Source of the DNA: an uncultured Clostridia bacterium
Lineage (GTDB): Bacteria > Bacillota > Clostridia > Oscillospirales > Ruminococcaceae
Direction: 5' to 3'
Length of the DNA stretch: 13,117 bases
Assembly: GCA_945947715.1 (NCBI GenBank)
Contig: CAMEYZ010000041.1
Span: 1 to 13,117, forward strand
The notes below the pieces were generated by a model. That model searched no databases. It was not told the origin of the DNA and was given only the letters and a program-made list of their open reading frames with translations. Below are positions 8,476-13,117 of this stretch, one piece after another. The first letter of the stretch is position 1. Every line of letters begins with the position of its first letter. The translations under genes were made by a program, and so were the position numbers.

Positions 8476-8512
8476 TAATTCAGTTACGGAAAATAAAATG
8501 CCGTGAATTAAG
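8474..8512. repeat. Second inverted repeat overlapping the -10 and start site
   Basis: CTTAATTCA (8474-8482) and TGAATTAAG (8504-8512) are perfect 9-bp arms. Inside them CGG (8488-8490 region) and CCG (8501-8503) also pair if GTTA is bulged. The left arm covers the end of the -10 element and the predicted start site, so a bound protein would block the promoter at 8446-8475. Confidence 0.6.
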
Positions 8513-8540
8513 ATAAACATACAATGAATTTTTGCGTTAA
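8513..8540. other. Right prophage-chromosome junction (attR region)
   Basis: Codons matching YebC can be followed leftward only to about 8537-8540. The in-frame sequence before that (TGA at 8525-8527, then ATT TTT GCG TTA) no longer matches the family and is AT-rich like the phage. The crossover therefore lies within roughly 8525-8542. The exact core cannot be fixed without the left end. No tRNA and no long direct repeat is visible here. Confidence 0.7.
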
Positions 8541-8680
8541 TACCCTCCACCTACACCACTCTCACCGACGAGGACGCTATCCGAAAGATGAACCTGCTCC
8601 TTGACGCCCTGGAGGACAACGACGACGTGCAGAACGTATACCACAACTGGGATATGCCCGAGGAGCCCGAAGAGGACTGA
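8540..8680 (+). pseudogene. yebC: 3' remnant of yebC (YebC/PmpR family regulator), cut by prophage
   Basis: These 46 codons plus stop encode the C-terminus of a YebC/PmpR-family protein: IPSTYTTLTDEDAIRKMN, then LLDALEDNDDVQNVYHNW and an acidic tail ending in a TGA stop. The LEDNDDVQNVYHN stretch is the family's most conserved C-terminal motif. Full-length members are about 240 residues, so about four fifths is missing and must lie beyond the left end of the prophage. YebC proteins act as transcriptional regulators or as factors aiding translation of difficult proline-rich sequences. Unless the phage supplies replacement codons at its other end, the host protein would lose its last 46 or so residues. 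The high-GC codon use contrasts sharply with the phage genes to the left. Confidence 0.9.
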
Positions 8681-8704
8681 TTTGTTCAGTCAGCAATGAT
8701 AAAG

Positions 8705-8732
8705 ACCGCCGAGCTTCGGCGGTTTTGTTTTT
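8705..8732 (+). terminator. Intrinsic terminator downstream of yebC
   Basis: ACCGCCGA (8705-8712), loop GCT, TCGGCGGT (8716-8723), then TTTGTTTTT. An identical stem-loop occurs again at 9187-9205. Confidence 0.9.
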
Positions 8733-8767
8733 CGGCATTAAGGCATTAAAATTTATGATTATACCCC

Positions 8768-8795
8768 TTGACATTTACCACAAAAGTGGTATAAT
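8768..8795 (+). promoter_or_regulatory. Antitoxin RNA promoter with a palindrome in its spacer
   Basis: TTGACA (8768-8773), 16-bp spacer, TATAAT (8790-8795): both hexamers are perfect consensus. The palindrome TACCAC-AAAA-GTGGTA (8776-8791) fills the spacer and enters the -10, a likely operator. No gene starts downstream in this direction for hundreds of bases, which fits a small-RNA promoter. Confidence 0.85.
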
Positions 8796-8801
8796 AAAAA
8801 T

Positions 8802-8898
8802 AGAGAATACGTTGGATAGACGATAGCTCTCGACAGATTAAAATCGATTAACGAAAATGATCCGCCTAACTGCTACTTAGGCGGATTACTTCTTTTTG
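8802..8898 (+). ncRNA. Putative type I antitoxin RNA
   Basis: A transcript of about 97 nt is predicted from the perfect-consensus promoter at 8768-8795 to the stem-loop at 8860-8886 with its U-tract at 8887-8900. It has no meaningful reading frame. Its 3' half is exactly antisense to the end of the toxin reading frame and the toxin mRNA 3' end. It also contains CTCTC (8827-8831), which can pair with the GAGAG just before the toxin start. By analogy with RNA II of par-pAD1, RatA and SR4, it would pair with the toxin mRNA to block translation and promote decay. The ends are predictions from promoter and terminator positions. Confidence 0.7.
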
Positions 8899-8900
8899 TT
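8858..8900. terminator. Bidirectional terminator shared by toxin mRNA and antitoxin RNA
   Basis: ATCCGCCTAA (8860-8869), 7-nt loop, TTAGGCGGAT (8877-8886): a 10-bp perfect stem, extendable by two pairs. On the plus strand TACTTCTTTTTG follows (strong U-tract). On the minus strand CATTTTCG follows (weaker). The toxin stop codon overlaps the stem edge at 8886-8888. Confidence 0.85.
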
Positions 8901-8975
8901 GCTTATTATTATATCGGCAAGTGCTATTAAGCAGCTTATAATGCCGATAATTGCTTCAATAGAAATAATTCTCAC
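8886..8975 (-). CDS. Putative type I toxin: small hydrophobic Lys-tailed peptide
   Basis: A 29-codon frame, too short for routine gene calling. It reads (V/M)RIISIEAIIGIISCL, then IALADIIISNKKK, then TAA: one membrane helix (residues about 8-24) and a charged C-terminal tail, the architecture of Fst, TxpA, BsrG and holin-like (Hol_Tox) peptides. Expected role by analogy: insertion in the cell membrane when not silenced. The start is uncertain. GTG at 8975 lies only 1 nt after AAGGAG, whereas ATT at 8969 is 7 nt after it. GTG may instead be reached by coupling from a leader frame ending at GTGA. The context supports a gene: own promoter at 9142-9114, a long leader, a bidirectional terminator at the stop, and a convergent small RNA. 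I cannot name a specific family. Confidence 0.7.
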   Translation of the reverse strand: MRIISIEAIIGIISCLIALADIIISNKKK

Positions 8976-9016
8976 TCTCCTTCGCAGAAATATTCCACAA
9001 AGGTTTGTGATATCAA
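8972..9016 (-). CDS. Possible leader peptide overlapping the toxin start (mok-like)
   Basis: A 14-codon frame from TTG 9016 (MISQTFVEYFCEGE) ends with a TGA that overlaps the toxin GTG as GTGA. GGAAGGGAGG lies directly before the TTG. If translated, it would couple to toxin translation, as mok does for hok. The start codon is weak and very close to the purine run, so this is tentative. Confidence 0.25.
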   Translation of the reverse strand: MISQTFVEYFCEGE

Positions 9017-9107
9017 CCTCCCTTCCAACCAATGTGGTATCGGCCGAGAGGTCTACCGCCTATTTTTAACGTCTGAAATTGCGAAAGAAACGCCAACGTA
9101 TTCTCTG
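8976..9107 (-). promoter_or_regulatory. Structured 5' leader of the toxin mRNA
   Basis: About 130 nt separate the predicted start site from the toxin frame, long for a 29-codon gene. CCACA-TT-GGTT (9035-9025 region) can pair with AACC-TT-TGTGG (9007-8997 region), looping out GGGAGG. As an alternative, ACCTCTC near 9052-9046 can pair with GGGAGGT, or its CTCTC with the GAGAG next to the toxin start. Such competing helices around ribosome-site-like purine runs are typical of type I toxin mRNAs. The pairings were found by eye. Confidence 0.5.
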
Positions 9108-9113
9108 CATTGT

Positions 9114-9142
9114 ATTATACTACTTTTGTCAGAATTAGTCAA
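9114..9142 (-). promoter_or_regulatory. Toxin mRNA promoter
   Basis: On the minus strand: TTGACT (9142-9137), 17-bp spacer, TATAAT (9119-9114), start near 9107. Unlike its inverted twin at 8768, it lacks the palindrome in the spacer, because GTGG is GTAG here and the upstream half is different. Confidence 0.85.
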
Positions 9143-9186
9143 GTTATTTTTATATTTGTCATTCTGTGAAGTGACCTTCATACCAC

Positions 9187-9213
9187 ACCGCCGAGCTTCG
9201 GCGGTTTTCTTTT
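9187..9213 (+). terminator. Second copy of the yebC-type terminator
   Basis: ACCGCCGA (9187-9194), loop GCT, TCGGCGGT (9198-9205), then TTTCTTTTTC. The stem-loop is identical to 8705-8723. No rightward gene precedes it here; it bounds the toxin-antitoxin locus on the right. Confidence 0.85.
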
Positions 9214-9224
9214 TCAAAAGACAG

Positions 9225-9253
9225 TTGAAAAATCCGGGGACTTATGGTATACT
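9225..9253 (+). promoter_or_regulatory. Orphan rightward promoter
   Basis: TTGAAA (9225-9230), 17-bp spacer, TATACT (9248-9253). Its start near 9260 sits next to ATG 9262, which opens only a 20-codon frame without ribosome site. From 9254 to 9344 I see no convincing gene. The promoter may be left from a lost gene, or may make RNA antisense to the 3' end of the AIM24-family gene. Confidence 0.5.
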
Positions 9254-9344
9254 TATAAAAAATGAAGGAAAAGAGGCTGAAAACATCGGCAACGGCTTTC
9301 ACGACAGCTGTATCGTTTCGATGAGCTTCACAAGCGGAATGTAT

Positions 9345-9383
9345 GTCAAAAAAGAAAATCCCCTGCCAAAGCCGACAGGGGAT
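9345..9383 (-). terminator. Terminator of the AIM24-family gene
   Basis: Read leftward, ATCCCCTG and CAGGGGAT (9383-9376 and 9365-9358) form an 8-bp stem with loop TCGGCTTTGG. It is followed by TTTTCTTTTTTGAC. It lies 24 nt beyond the gene's stop. Confidence 0.85.
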
Positions 9384-9406
9384 ACTTCATATCTTGTGAC
9401 TGATTA

Positions 9407-10108
9407 TCAGGTGCCTGTGGGGATATAGGGACGTACTGCATTTGCCAGAGCAGATACGGGCATGGTCTGGAGCCAGATATTACCGGGGCCAGTTACCTTT
9501 GTATTGAATAAGCCCTCGCCGCCGAAGAGTGTGTTTCCAACGCCGCCCACGGTCTCGATGCTGATAGAGCAGGTGGAATCCATAGCCGCAAGATAGCCTG
9601 TATCTATGAGCATGGACTGTCCGGGAGCAAGAGTGTACTGAACCACGCTTCCGTCTATCTCAACGAAAACAGTGCCGTTACCGGTGTACTGCTGCATGAT
9701 GAAGCCCTCACCGCCGAAGAAGCCTGCGGATATTTTCTTCTGGAAGAAGATGCTCATATCAACGCCGGGCTCAGAAGCCAGATATGCGGACTTCTGTGCA
9801 ACGATGCTGTTAGTGCCATTGAGCTTGAATGCGAGGATATCGCCGGGGAAGGTAGAAGCGAAACCAATCTCGCCGGGGCCTCCCTGGGACGTATATGTAT
9901 TAGTGAAGATAGACTCTCCGGAAAGAGCCTTAGTAGCTGCCTTTCCGAGAGCGCCTAAAAATCCGCCTGCACCGTTTCCGATGCTTGTATTCATCTGCAT
10001 ATTGGGAGTCATCCAGGACATTGCGCCCTTCTGACAATTAATGGACTCGCCGCCCTCCATTCTGCAAATCAGGACGGGCATAGGTGCGCCTTTGATCTCA
10101 TACTGCAT
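9407..10108 (-). CDS. AIM24 / TIGR00266 family protein
   Basis: A 233-residue soluble protein, full length for the bacterial AIM24 (DUF124, TIGR00266) family, which folds as a double-stranded beta helix of unknown biochemical role. Recognisable parts, in order: YEIKGAPMPVLIC at the N-terminus; GESINCQKGAMSWMTPNM at about 20-38; the Gly-rich GNGAGGFLGALGKAATKAL, then GESIFTNTYTS; FPGDILAF; GFFGGEGFIMQQYTGNG; and the repeat-like GNTLFGGEGLFNTKVTGPG. There is no signal peptide or membrane segment. It starts at ATG 10108 behind AGAGG, has its own promoter and terminator, and is therefore monocistronic. It is divergent from the peptidase gene to its right. The family call is firm; the function is not known. 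Confidence 0.92.
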   Translation of the reverse strand: MQYEIKGAPMPVLICRMEGGESINCQKGAMSWMTPNMQMNTSIGNGAGGFLGALGKAATKALSGESIFTNTYTSQGGPGEIGFASTFPGDILAFKLNGTNSIVAQKSAYLASEPGVDMSIFFQKKISAGFFGGEGFIMQQYTGNGTVFVEIDGSVVQYTLAPGQSMLIDTGYLAAMDSTCSISIETVGGVGNTLFGGEGLFNTKVTGPGNIWLQTMPVSALANAVRPYIPTGT

Positions 10109-10156
10109 AATATTTTACCTCTTTTCATTTTTTGGGCTTTCCGCTCCCATGCTCAC

Positions 10157-10185
10157 ATTATAGCATAATGATTAATAAAAGTAAA
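10157..10185 (-). promoter_or_regulatory. Promoter of the AIM24-family gene
   Basis: On the minus strand: TTTACT (10185-10180), 17-bp spacer, TATAAT (10162-10157). The leader to ATG 10108 is about 40 nt. Confidence 0.8.
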
Positions 10186-10278
10186 GCATTTTATGAAAAT
10201 TGAATCGGTTTTTAATGGAAATTTAATATTTCTAAGGGTTTATGCAGAAAACCGCCCCTGCAACTCCTGAAGCAGCTA

Positions 10279-10290
10279 ATAGTTAACTAT
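10279..10290. promoter_or_regulatory. Perfect 12-bp palindrome upstream of the peptidase promoter
   Basis: ATAGTTAACTAT is its own reverse complement. It lies 21 bp before the -35 hexamer at 10312, between the two divergent promoters. It is a possible operator; no regulator is identifiable. Confidence 0.35.
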
Positions 10291-10311
10291 CAACTGTTAT
10301 CTGTATTACGC

Positions 10312-10340
10312 TTGCATTTTCCCCGCAAATGGAGTATAAT
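10312..10340 (+). promoter_or_regulatory. Promoter of the M3 peptidase gene
   Basis: TTGCAT (10312-10317), 17-bp spacer, perfect TATAAT (10335-10340). Transcription would start near 10347, which excludes the in-frame ATG at 10329 as a start codon. Confidence 0.8.
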
Positions 10341-10370
10341 ATATCCATAACCACCGAAAGGAGCAAGCTT

Positions 10371-12065
10371 ATGAAATTTTCCGAAATGAAATACACCCGC
10401 CCCGACGTCGATAAGATAAGGGAGGCGGCTGACAGGACCGTTAATGCTCTCAGAAACGCGTCAAGCGCCGAAGGTGCAAGACATGCCTTTGACGACTTCA
10501 ACACCTGCGCTGATACCTATGCTACCATGAACACCCTCGTCCTTATCCGCCACAGCATCAACACCGAGGACCAGTTCTATGACAAGGAGACCCAGTTCTT
10601 CGATGAGGAAAATCCCAAGTATTCCGAATATATTCAGAACGTCAACCGTGCGCTGGCCGAAAGCCCCTTCCGCCATGAGCTGGAGGATATCTTCGGCGCG
10701 CTGATGTTCAAAAATATCGACATCGGCTTAAAGGCCTTTTCTCCCGCGATAATCCCCGAAATGCAGGAGGACAACAAGCTCACCACCGAATATCAGAAGC
10801 TTATCGCCTCTGCGCAGATAGACTTCAACGGCGAAAAGCTGACCCTCTCTCAGCTGACCCCCTTCAAGCAGTCCACCGATGACGAGGTCCGTCATGCTGC
10901 ATGGGCGGCGGAAAGCGGCTTCTACAGCTCCAAGGGCGCAGAGCTGGACGATATCTACGACAAAATGGTGTCCCTGCGCACAAAAATGGCCGAGAAAATG
11001 GGCTATGAGAATTACGTCACTCTCGGCTATTACAACATGCTCCGCAACGACTACACCAAGGAGGATATCGCAAAATTCCGGGAATCGGTAGTGAAATACT
11101 GCGTTCCCGTGGCAGAGCGGGTCTACAAGGCACAGGCAGAGCGCACGGGCTGCCCATATCCGCTGAAATACTCCGATACTCCGCTGAATTTCCGCTCGGG
11201 AAATGCTGTCCCCAAGGGCACTGCAGAGGATATCCTTGCAGCGGGCAGGAAGTTCTATCACGAGCTTTCCCCCGAGACTTCGGAGTTCATCGACTTCATG
11301 TTCGATAACGAGCTCTTGGACGTCCTCAGCCGCAAGGGCAAGGCTGCGGGAGGCTACTGCACCGATATCCCCGATTACAAGGCGGAGTTCATCTTTGCCA
11401 ACTTCAACGGCACCTCCGGCGATGTTGAGGTCATCACCCACGAGGCAGGACATGCCTTCGCAGGCTATACTGCGCGGGATATCTATCCTTCGGACCTGCG
11501 CTCCCCCACCATGGAAAGCTGCGAGATACACTCCATGAGCATGGAATTTTTCGCATGGAAATGGGCGGAGGCTTTCTTCGGCGAGCAGGCGGATAAGTAC
11601 CGCTATCAGCATCTCTGTGAAGCGCTGAAATTCATCCCCTATGGCACCATGGTGGACCATTTCCAGCACATCATGTACGAAAATCCCACACTCACTCCAG
11701 CCGAAAGACATGCCGAGTGGCGCAGGCTCACCGGGATATACATGCCCTGGATAGATTTAGACGGCTCCCCCTTCTATGGCGAGGGCAGGGCATGGCAGAG
11801 ACAGATACACATCTATGAAAATCCCTTCTACTATATAGATTACGTCCTTGCGCAGACTGCGTCCTTACAGTTCTGGGCGCTGATGCAGGAGGATTACGAC
11901 GAGGCATGGCGCCGCTATATGAAGCTGGTGCGCTGTGGCGGAACAAAGACCTACAGCGGACTTCTTGCCGAGGCAGGCTTTGACTCACCCTTCGGAGGAA
12001 CTGCTCTGAGGACCGTTGCTGATGCCGCCGAAAAGTGGCTGGATACTCACAAAATATGCGAATAA
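10371..12065 (+). CDS. M3-family zinc oligoendopeptidase
   Basis: A 564-residue cytoplasmic metallopeptidase expected to trim short peptides. The start at ATG 10371 is set by AAAGGAG 7 nt upstream and by the promoter at 10312-10340; the in-frame ATG at 10329 lies upstream of the transcription start. The zinc site HEAGH is at residues 357-361 (His357 and His361 as ligands, Glu358 catalytic). The third ligand is probably Glu385 in SCEIHSMSMEF. The C-terminal HIYENPFYYIDYVLAQ (from about 480) is the substrate-side Tyr-rich motif of M3 enzymes. There is no signal peptide. Length and layout fit the M3 group distinct from classical PepF (TIGR02289-like). Its last 10 nt overlap the next gene, so the two are co-transcribed. 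Codon use is GC-rich, typical of the host side of this window. Confidence 0.93.
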   Translation: MKFSEMKYTRPDVDKIREAADRTVNALRNASSAEGARHAFDDFNTCADTYATMNTLVLIRHSINTEDQFYDKETQFFDEENPKYSEYIQNVNRALAESPFRHELEDIFGALMFKNIDIGLKAFSPAIIPEMQEDNKLTTEYQKLIASAQIDFNGEKLTLSQLTPFKQSTDDEVRHAAWAAESGFYSSKGAELDDIYDKMVSLRTKMAEKMGYENYVTLGYYNMLRNDYTKEDIAKFRESVVKYCVPVAERVYKAQAERTGCPYPLKYSDTPLNFRSGNAVPKGTAEDILAAGRKFYHELSPETSEFIDFMFDNELLDVLSRKGKAAGGYCTDIPDYKAEFIFANFNGTSGDVEVITHEAGHAFAGYTARDIYPSDLRSPTMESCEIHSMSMEFFAWKWAEAFFGEQADKYRYQHLCEALKFIPYGTMVDHFQHIMYENPTLTPAERHAEWRRLTGIYMPWIDLDGSPFYGEGRAWQRQIHIYENPFYYIDYVLAQTASLQFWALMQEDYDEAWRRYMKLVRCGGTKTYSGLLAEAGFDSPFGGTALRTVADAAEKWLDTHKICE

Positions 12066-12943
12066 TTAAAATAGTGCCGCTGATGCTGTCGGCGGTGATA
12101 CTCTGCTCATGCAGCTCGCTGAACAGGGACAATGACAACGCCGAGCCTGTGCTGCTGACGGGCGTTTCCGCGGAAACCACGGCGGAAATGCCGGGAATAT
12201 TATCCCCCGAAAGAGCAGTGGTCCTATCCCCTGCTGCGGCGGAGATAGTCTGCGAGCTTGGCTTTTCCGATAAGATAGCTGCCCGAGGCGAATACTGTGA
12301 CTATCCCGAGCAGCTGATGTCGATACCCACGGCAGGCTCTGCGGCAAATCCCGATGTTGCGAAGCTGCTTGAATACTCCCCCGACATCGTGATAACGGAA
12401 AGTCCCATATCCAAGGCGGACAGGACTGACCTTGCCGACAGCGGCGCAGAGGTGCTGTCCATGACTGCGCCGGACAGTCTGGCTTCCCTCAGAGAGGAAT
12501 ATATCACCATAGCATCGCTGTGGAGCGACAGCCCCGAAACGCTTGCGGATAATGCTCTGTCGGAGCTTGTGAGAGCCTCCGAGGAAGCGCCGCAGATTGA
12601 CGGAAAGCTGCTACTTTTCCTGTCAGAGGAAAATGTTGCCACTCCAGATACGCTGGCAGGCGACCTGATAGGCACCTTCGGAGCAAACGCCGCAAAGGGC
12701 TACAAGAACTATTACATGCCCTATGACAAGATAATAATGACCGATCCGGACGTGATATTTCTTTCGAACAGTGTGGACTATTACGCCTTCACCGAGGAAT
12801 ACGCGGAGCTTACCGCTGTAAAAAGGGGAAATATCATCATCATTGACGGAAGTCTGCTGGAGCGTCCCACATCGCGGCTGTGGGAGCTTATGGATTTTAT
12901 TTCGGACAATATCCCGCTGTTAAAGCTGTCCCAGGACGAATAG
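12056..12943 (+). CDS. Substrate-binding lipoprotein, BtuF/FepB-like (Peripla_BP_2)
   Basis: A 295-residue lipoprotein. Start at ATG 12056 gives MRIIKIVPLMLSAVILCSC, a signal peptide with lipobox LCSC and lipidated Cys19; a GTG at 12035 would only add seven residues ahead of the basic n-region. The mature part matches the cluster A helical-backbone binding proteins (PF01497): RAVVLSPAAAEIVCELGF near residue 53, EYCDYPEQL, GSAANPDVAKLLEYSPDIVI, and near the end KRGNIIIIDGSLLERP. Family substrates are cobalamin, heme or ferric siderophores; which one cannot be told. It overlaps the peptidase gene by 10 nt and has no clear ribosome site, so translation is probably coupled. No permease or ATPase follows; the next gene is a tRNA, so partners must be elsewhere. 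Confidence 0.88.
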   Translation: MRIIKIVPLMLSAVILCSCSSLNRDNDNAEPVLLTGVSAETTAEMPGILSPERAVVLSPAAAEIVCELGFSDKIAARGEYCDYPEQLMSIPTAGSAANPDVAKLLEYSPDIVITESPISKADRTDLADSGAEVLSMTAPDSLASLREEYITIASLWSDSPETLADNALSELVRASEEAPQIDGKLLLFLSEENVATPDTLAGDLIGTFGANAAKGYKNYYMPYDKIIMTDPDVIFLSNSVDYYAFTEEYAELTAVKRGNIIIIDGSLLERPTSRLWELMDFISDNIPLLKLSQDE

Positions 12944-12996
12944 TACAAATTATATCCAAAGCATTTTGTGCAAAATAACGAAAATACAGTTTCCGC

Positions 12997-13025
12997 TTTA
13001 CAAACCGCCCCCGCTGTGATATAAT
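12997..13025 (+). promoter_or_regulatory. Promoter of tRNA-Pro
   Basis: TTTACA (12997-13002), 17-bp spacer, perfect TATAAT (13020-13025), 17 nt before the mature tRNA end. I see no clear terminator between 12944 and 12996, only the short near-palindrome ATTTTG-TG-CAAAAT. Confidence 0.8.
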
Positions 13026-13042
13026 AGATATGTTACAGACAG

Positions 13043-13116
13043 CGAGGTGTGGCTCAGTTTGGTAGAGCGCTTCGTTCGGGACGAAGAGGCCGTGGGTTCG
13101 AATCCCGTCACCTCGA
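13043..13116 (+). tRNA. tRNA-Pro (anticodon CGG)
   Basis: A complete 74-nt cloverleaf. The acceptor stem is CGAGGTG/CACCTCG with discriminator A. The D arm is GCTC...GAGC, and the anticodon stem CTTCG/CGAAG carries loop TTCGGGA, so the anticodon is CGG, reading CCG. The T arm GTGGG-TTCGAAT-CCCGT has two wobble pairs. The window ends one base after the discriminator (C), so an encoded CCA cannot be judged. It shows no sign of insertion. Confidence 0.97.
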
Positions 13117-13117
13117 C

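Larger units (their letters stand above)
8780..9129. repeat. Inverted pair of ~36-bp promoter/start segments
   Basis: The segment 8780-8815 (ACAAAAGTGGTATAATA ... AGAGAATACGTTGG) recurs on the opposite strand at 9129-9093 (ACAAAAGTAGTATAATA ... AGAGAATACGTTGG). The match runs across the -10, the start site and the first 14 transcribed bases, with a few mismatches and one indel. The two convergent RNAs of this locus therefore begin with the same sequence. Confidence 0.9.

Noticed and set aside
9126..9428. 100-codon open frame on the plus strand
   Set aside because: It begins in the toxin promoter, runs through a terminator hairpin and ends inside the AIM24-family gene; composition follows those elements, not a protein.
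10329..10370. In-frame upstream ATG for the peptidase
   Set aside because: It lies before the -10 hexamer TATAAT at 10335-10340, so it is not transcribed from that promoter; AAAGGAG points to ATG 10371.
10728..11711. Long minus-strand open frame (327 codons) opposite the peptidase
   Set aside because: It is a shadow of GC-rich codons in a clearly assigned M3 peptidase; it has no promoter or ribosome site and no recognisable domain.
12971..12990. Near-palindrome ATTTTG-TG-CAAAAT as a terminator
   Set aside because: The loop is too small, the stem has almost no GC and no U-tract follows.
13043..13117. tRNA-Pro as a prophage attachment site
   Set aside because: No phage-like or duplicated tRNA sequence is nearby in the window; the junction is in yebC, 4.5 kb away.
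1..13117. CRISPR arrays, rRNA, transposases, diversity-generating template repeats
   Set aside because: No regularly spaced repeats, rRNA sequence, transposase, reverse transcriptase or terminal repeats were seen on either strand.

Overview
The window is a junction between an AT-rich prophage (about 1-8535) and the chromosome of a low-to-moderate-GC Firmicute, most likely a Clostridia/Oscillospirales (Ruminococcus-like) gut bacterium. That host placement is inferred from the protein families, the sigma-A-type promoters, the short GC-rich terminators and the codon style. No taxonomic marker fixes it.

Prophage part. From left to right there is the end of a NUMOD4/HNH homing-type endonuclease, three unassigned phage proteins, and a counter-oriented zinc-ribbon gene with its own promoter and terminator (moron-like). 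Next comes a 1842-residue tail tape measure protein, a 44-nt perfect RNA hairpin, and a small protein resembling head-tail/neck proteins. The phage then stops abruptly: no distal tail, fibre, holin or lysin genes follow. A promoter buried in nested inverted repeats (8427-8512) is the last thing before the junction.

Junction. At about 8535-8540 the sequence switches in mid-codon-stream to the last 46 codons of yebC (YebC/PmpR family), so the element sits inside that gene, close to its 3' end.

Chromosomal part. After the yebC remnant and its terminator lies the most interesting locus, 8768-9142. Two convergent promoters share an inverted duplication of about 36 bp. They make a small rightward RNA (about 100 nt) and a longer leftward mRNA (about 250 nt). 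The mRNA carries a 29-codon hydrophobic, Lys-tailed peptide, and both RNAs end on one bidirectional terminator. This is the layout of a type I toxin-antitoxin system of the Fst/TxpA/BsrG kind. Two identical terminators flank it.

Beyond it lie an AIM24/TIGR00266-family gene (minus strand), a divergent M3-family oligoendopeptidase, an overlapping cobalamin/siderophore-type substrate-binding lipoprotein, and a tRNA-Pro(CGG) at the right edge.

Nothing in the prophage part clearly works with the chromosomal genes. The two questions worth pursuing are the type I toxin locus beside the insertion, and how a prophage ending directly after the tape measure region is organised or functions.
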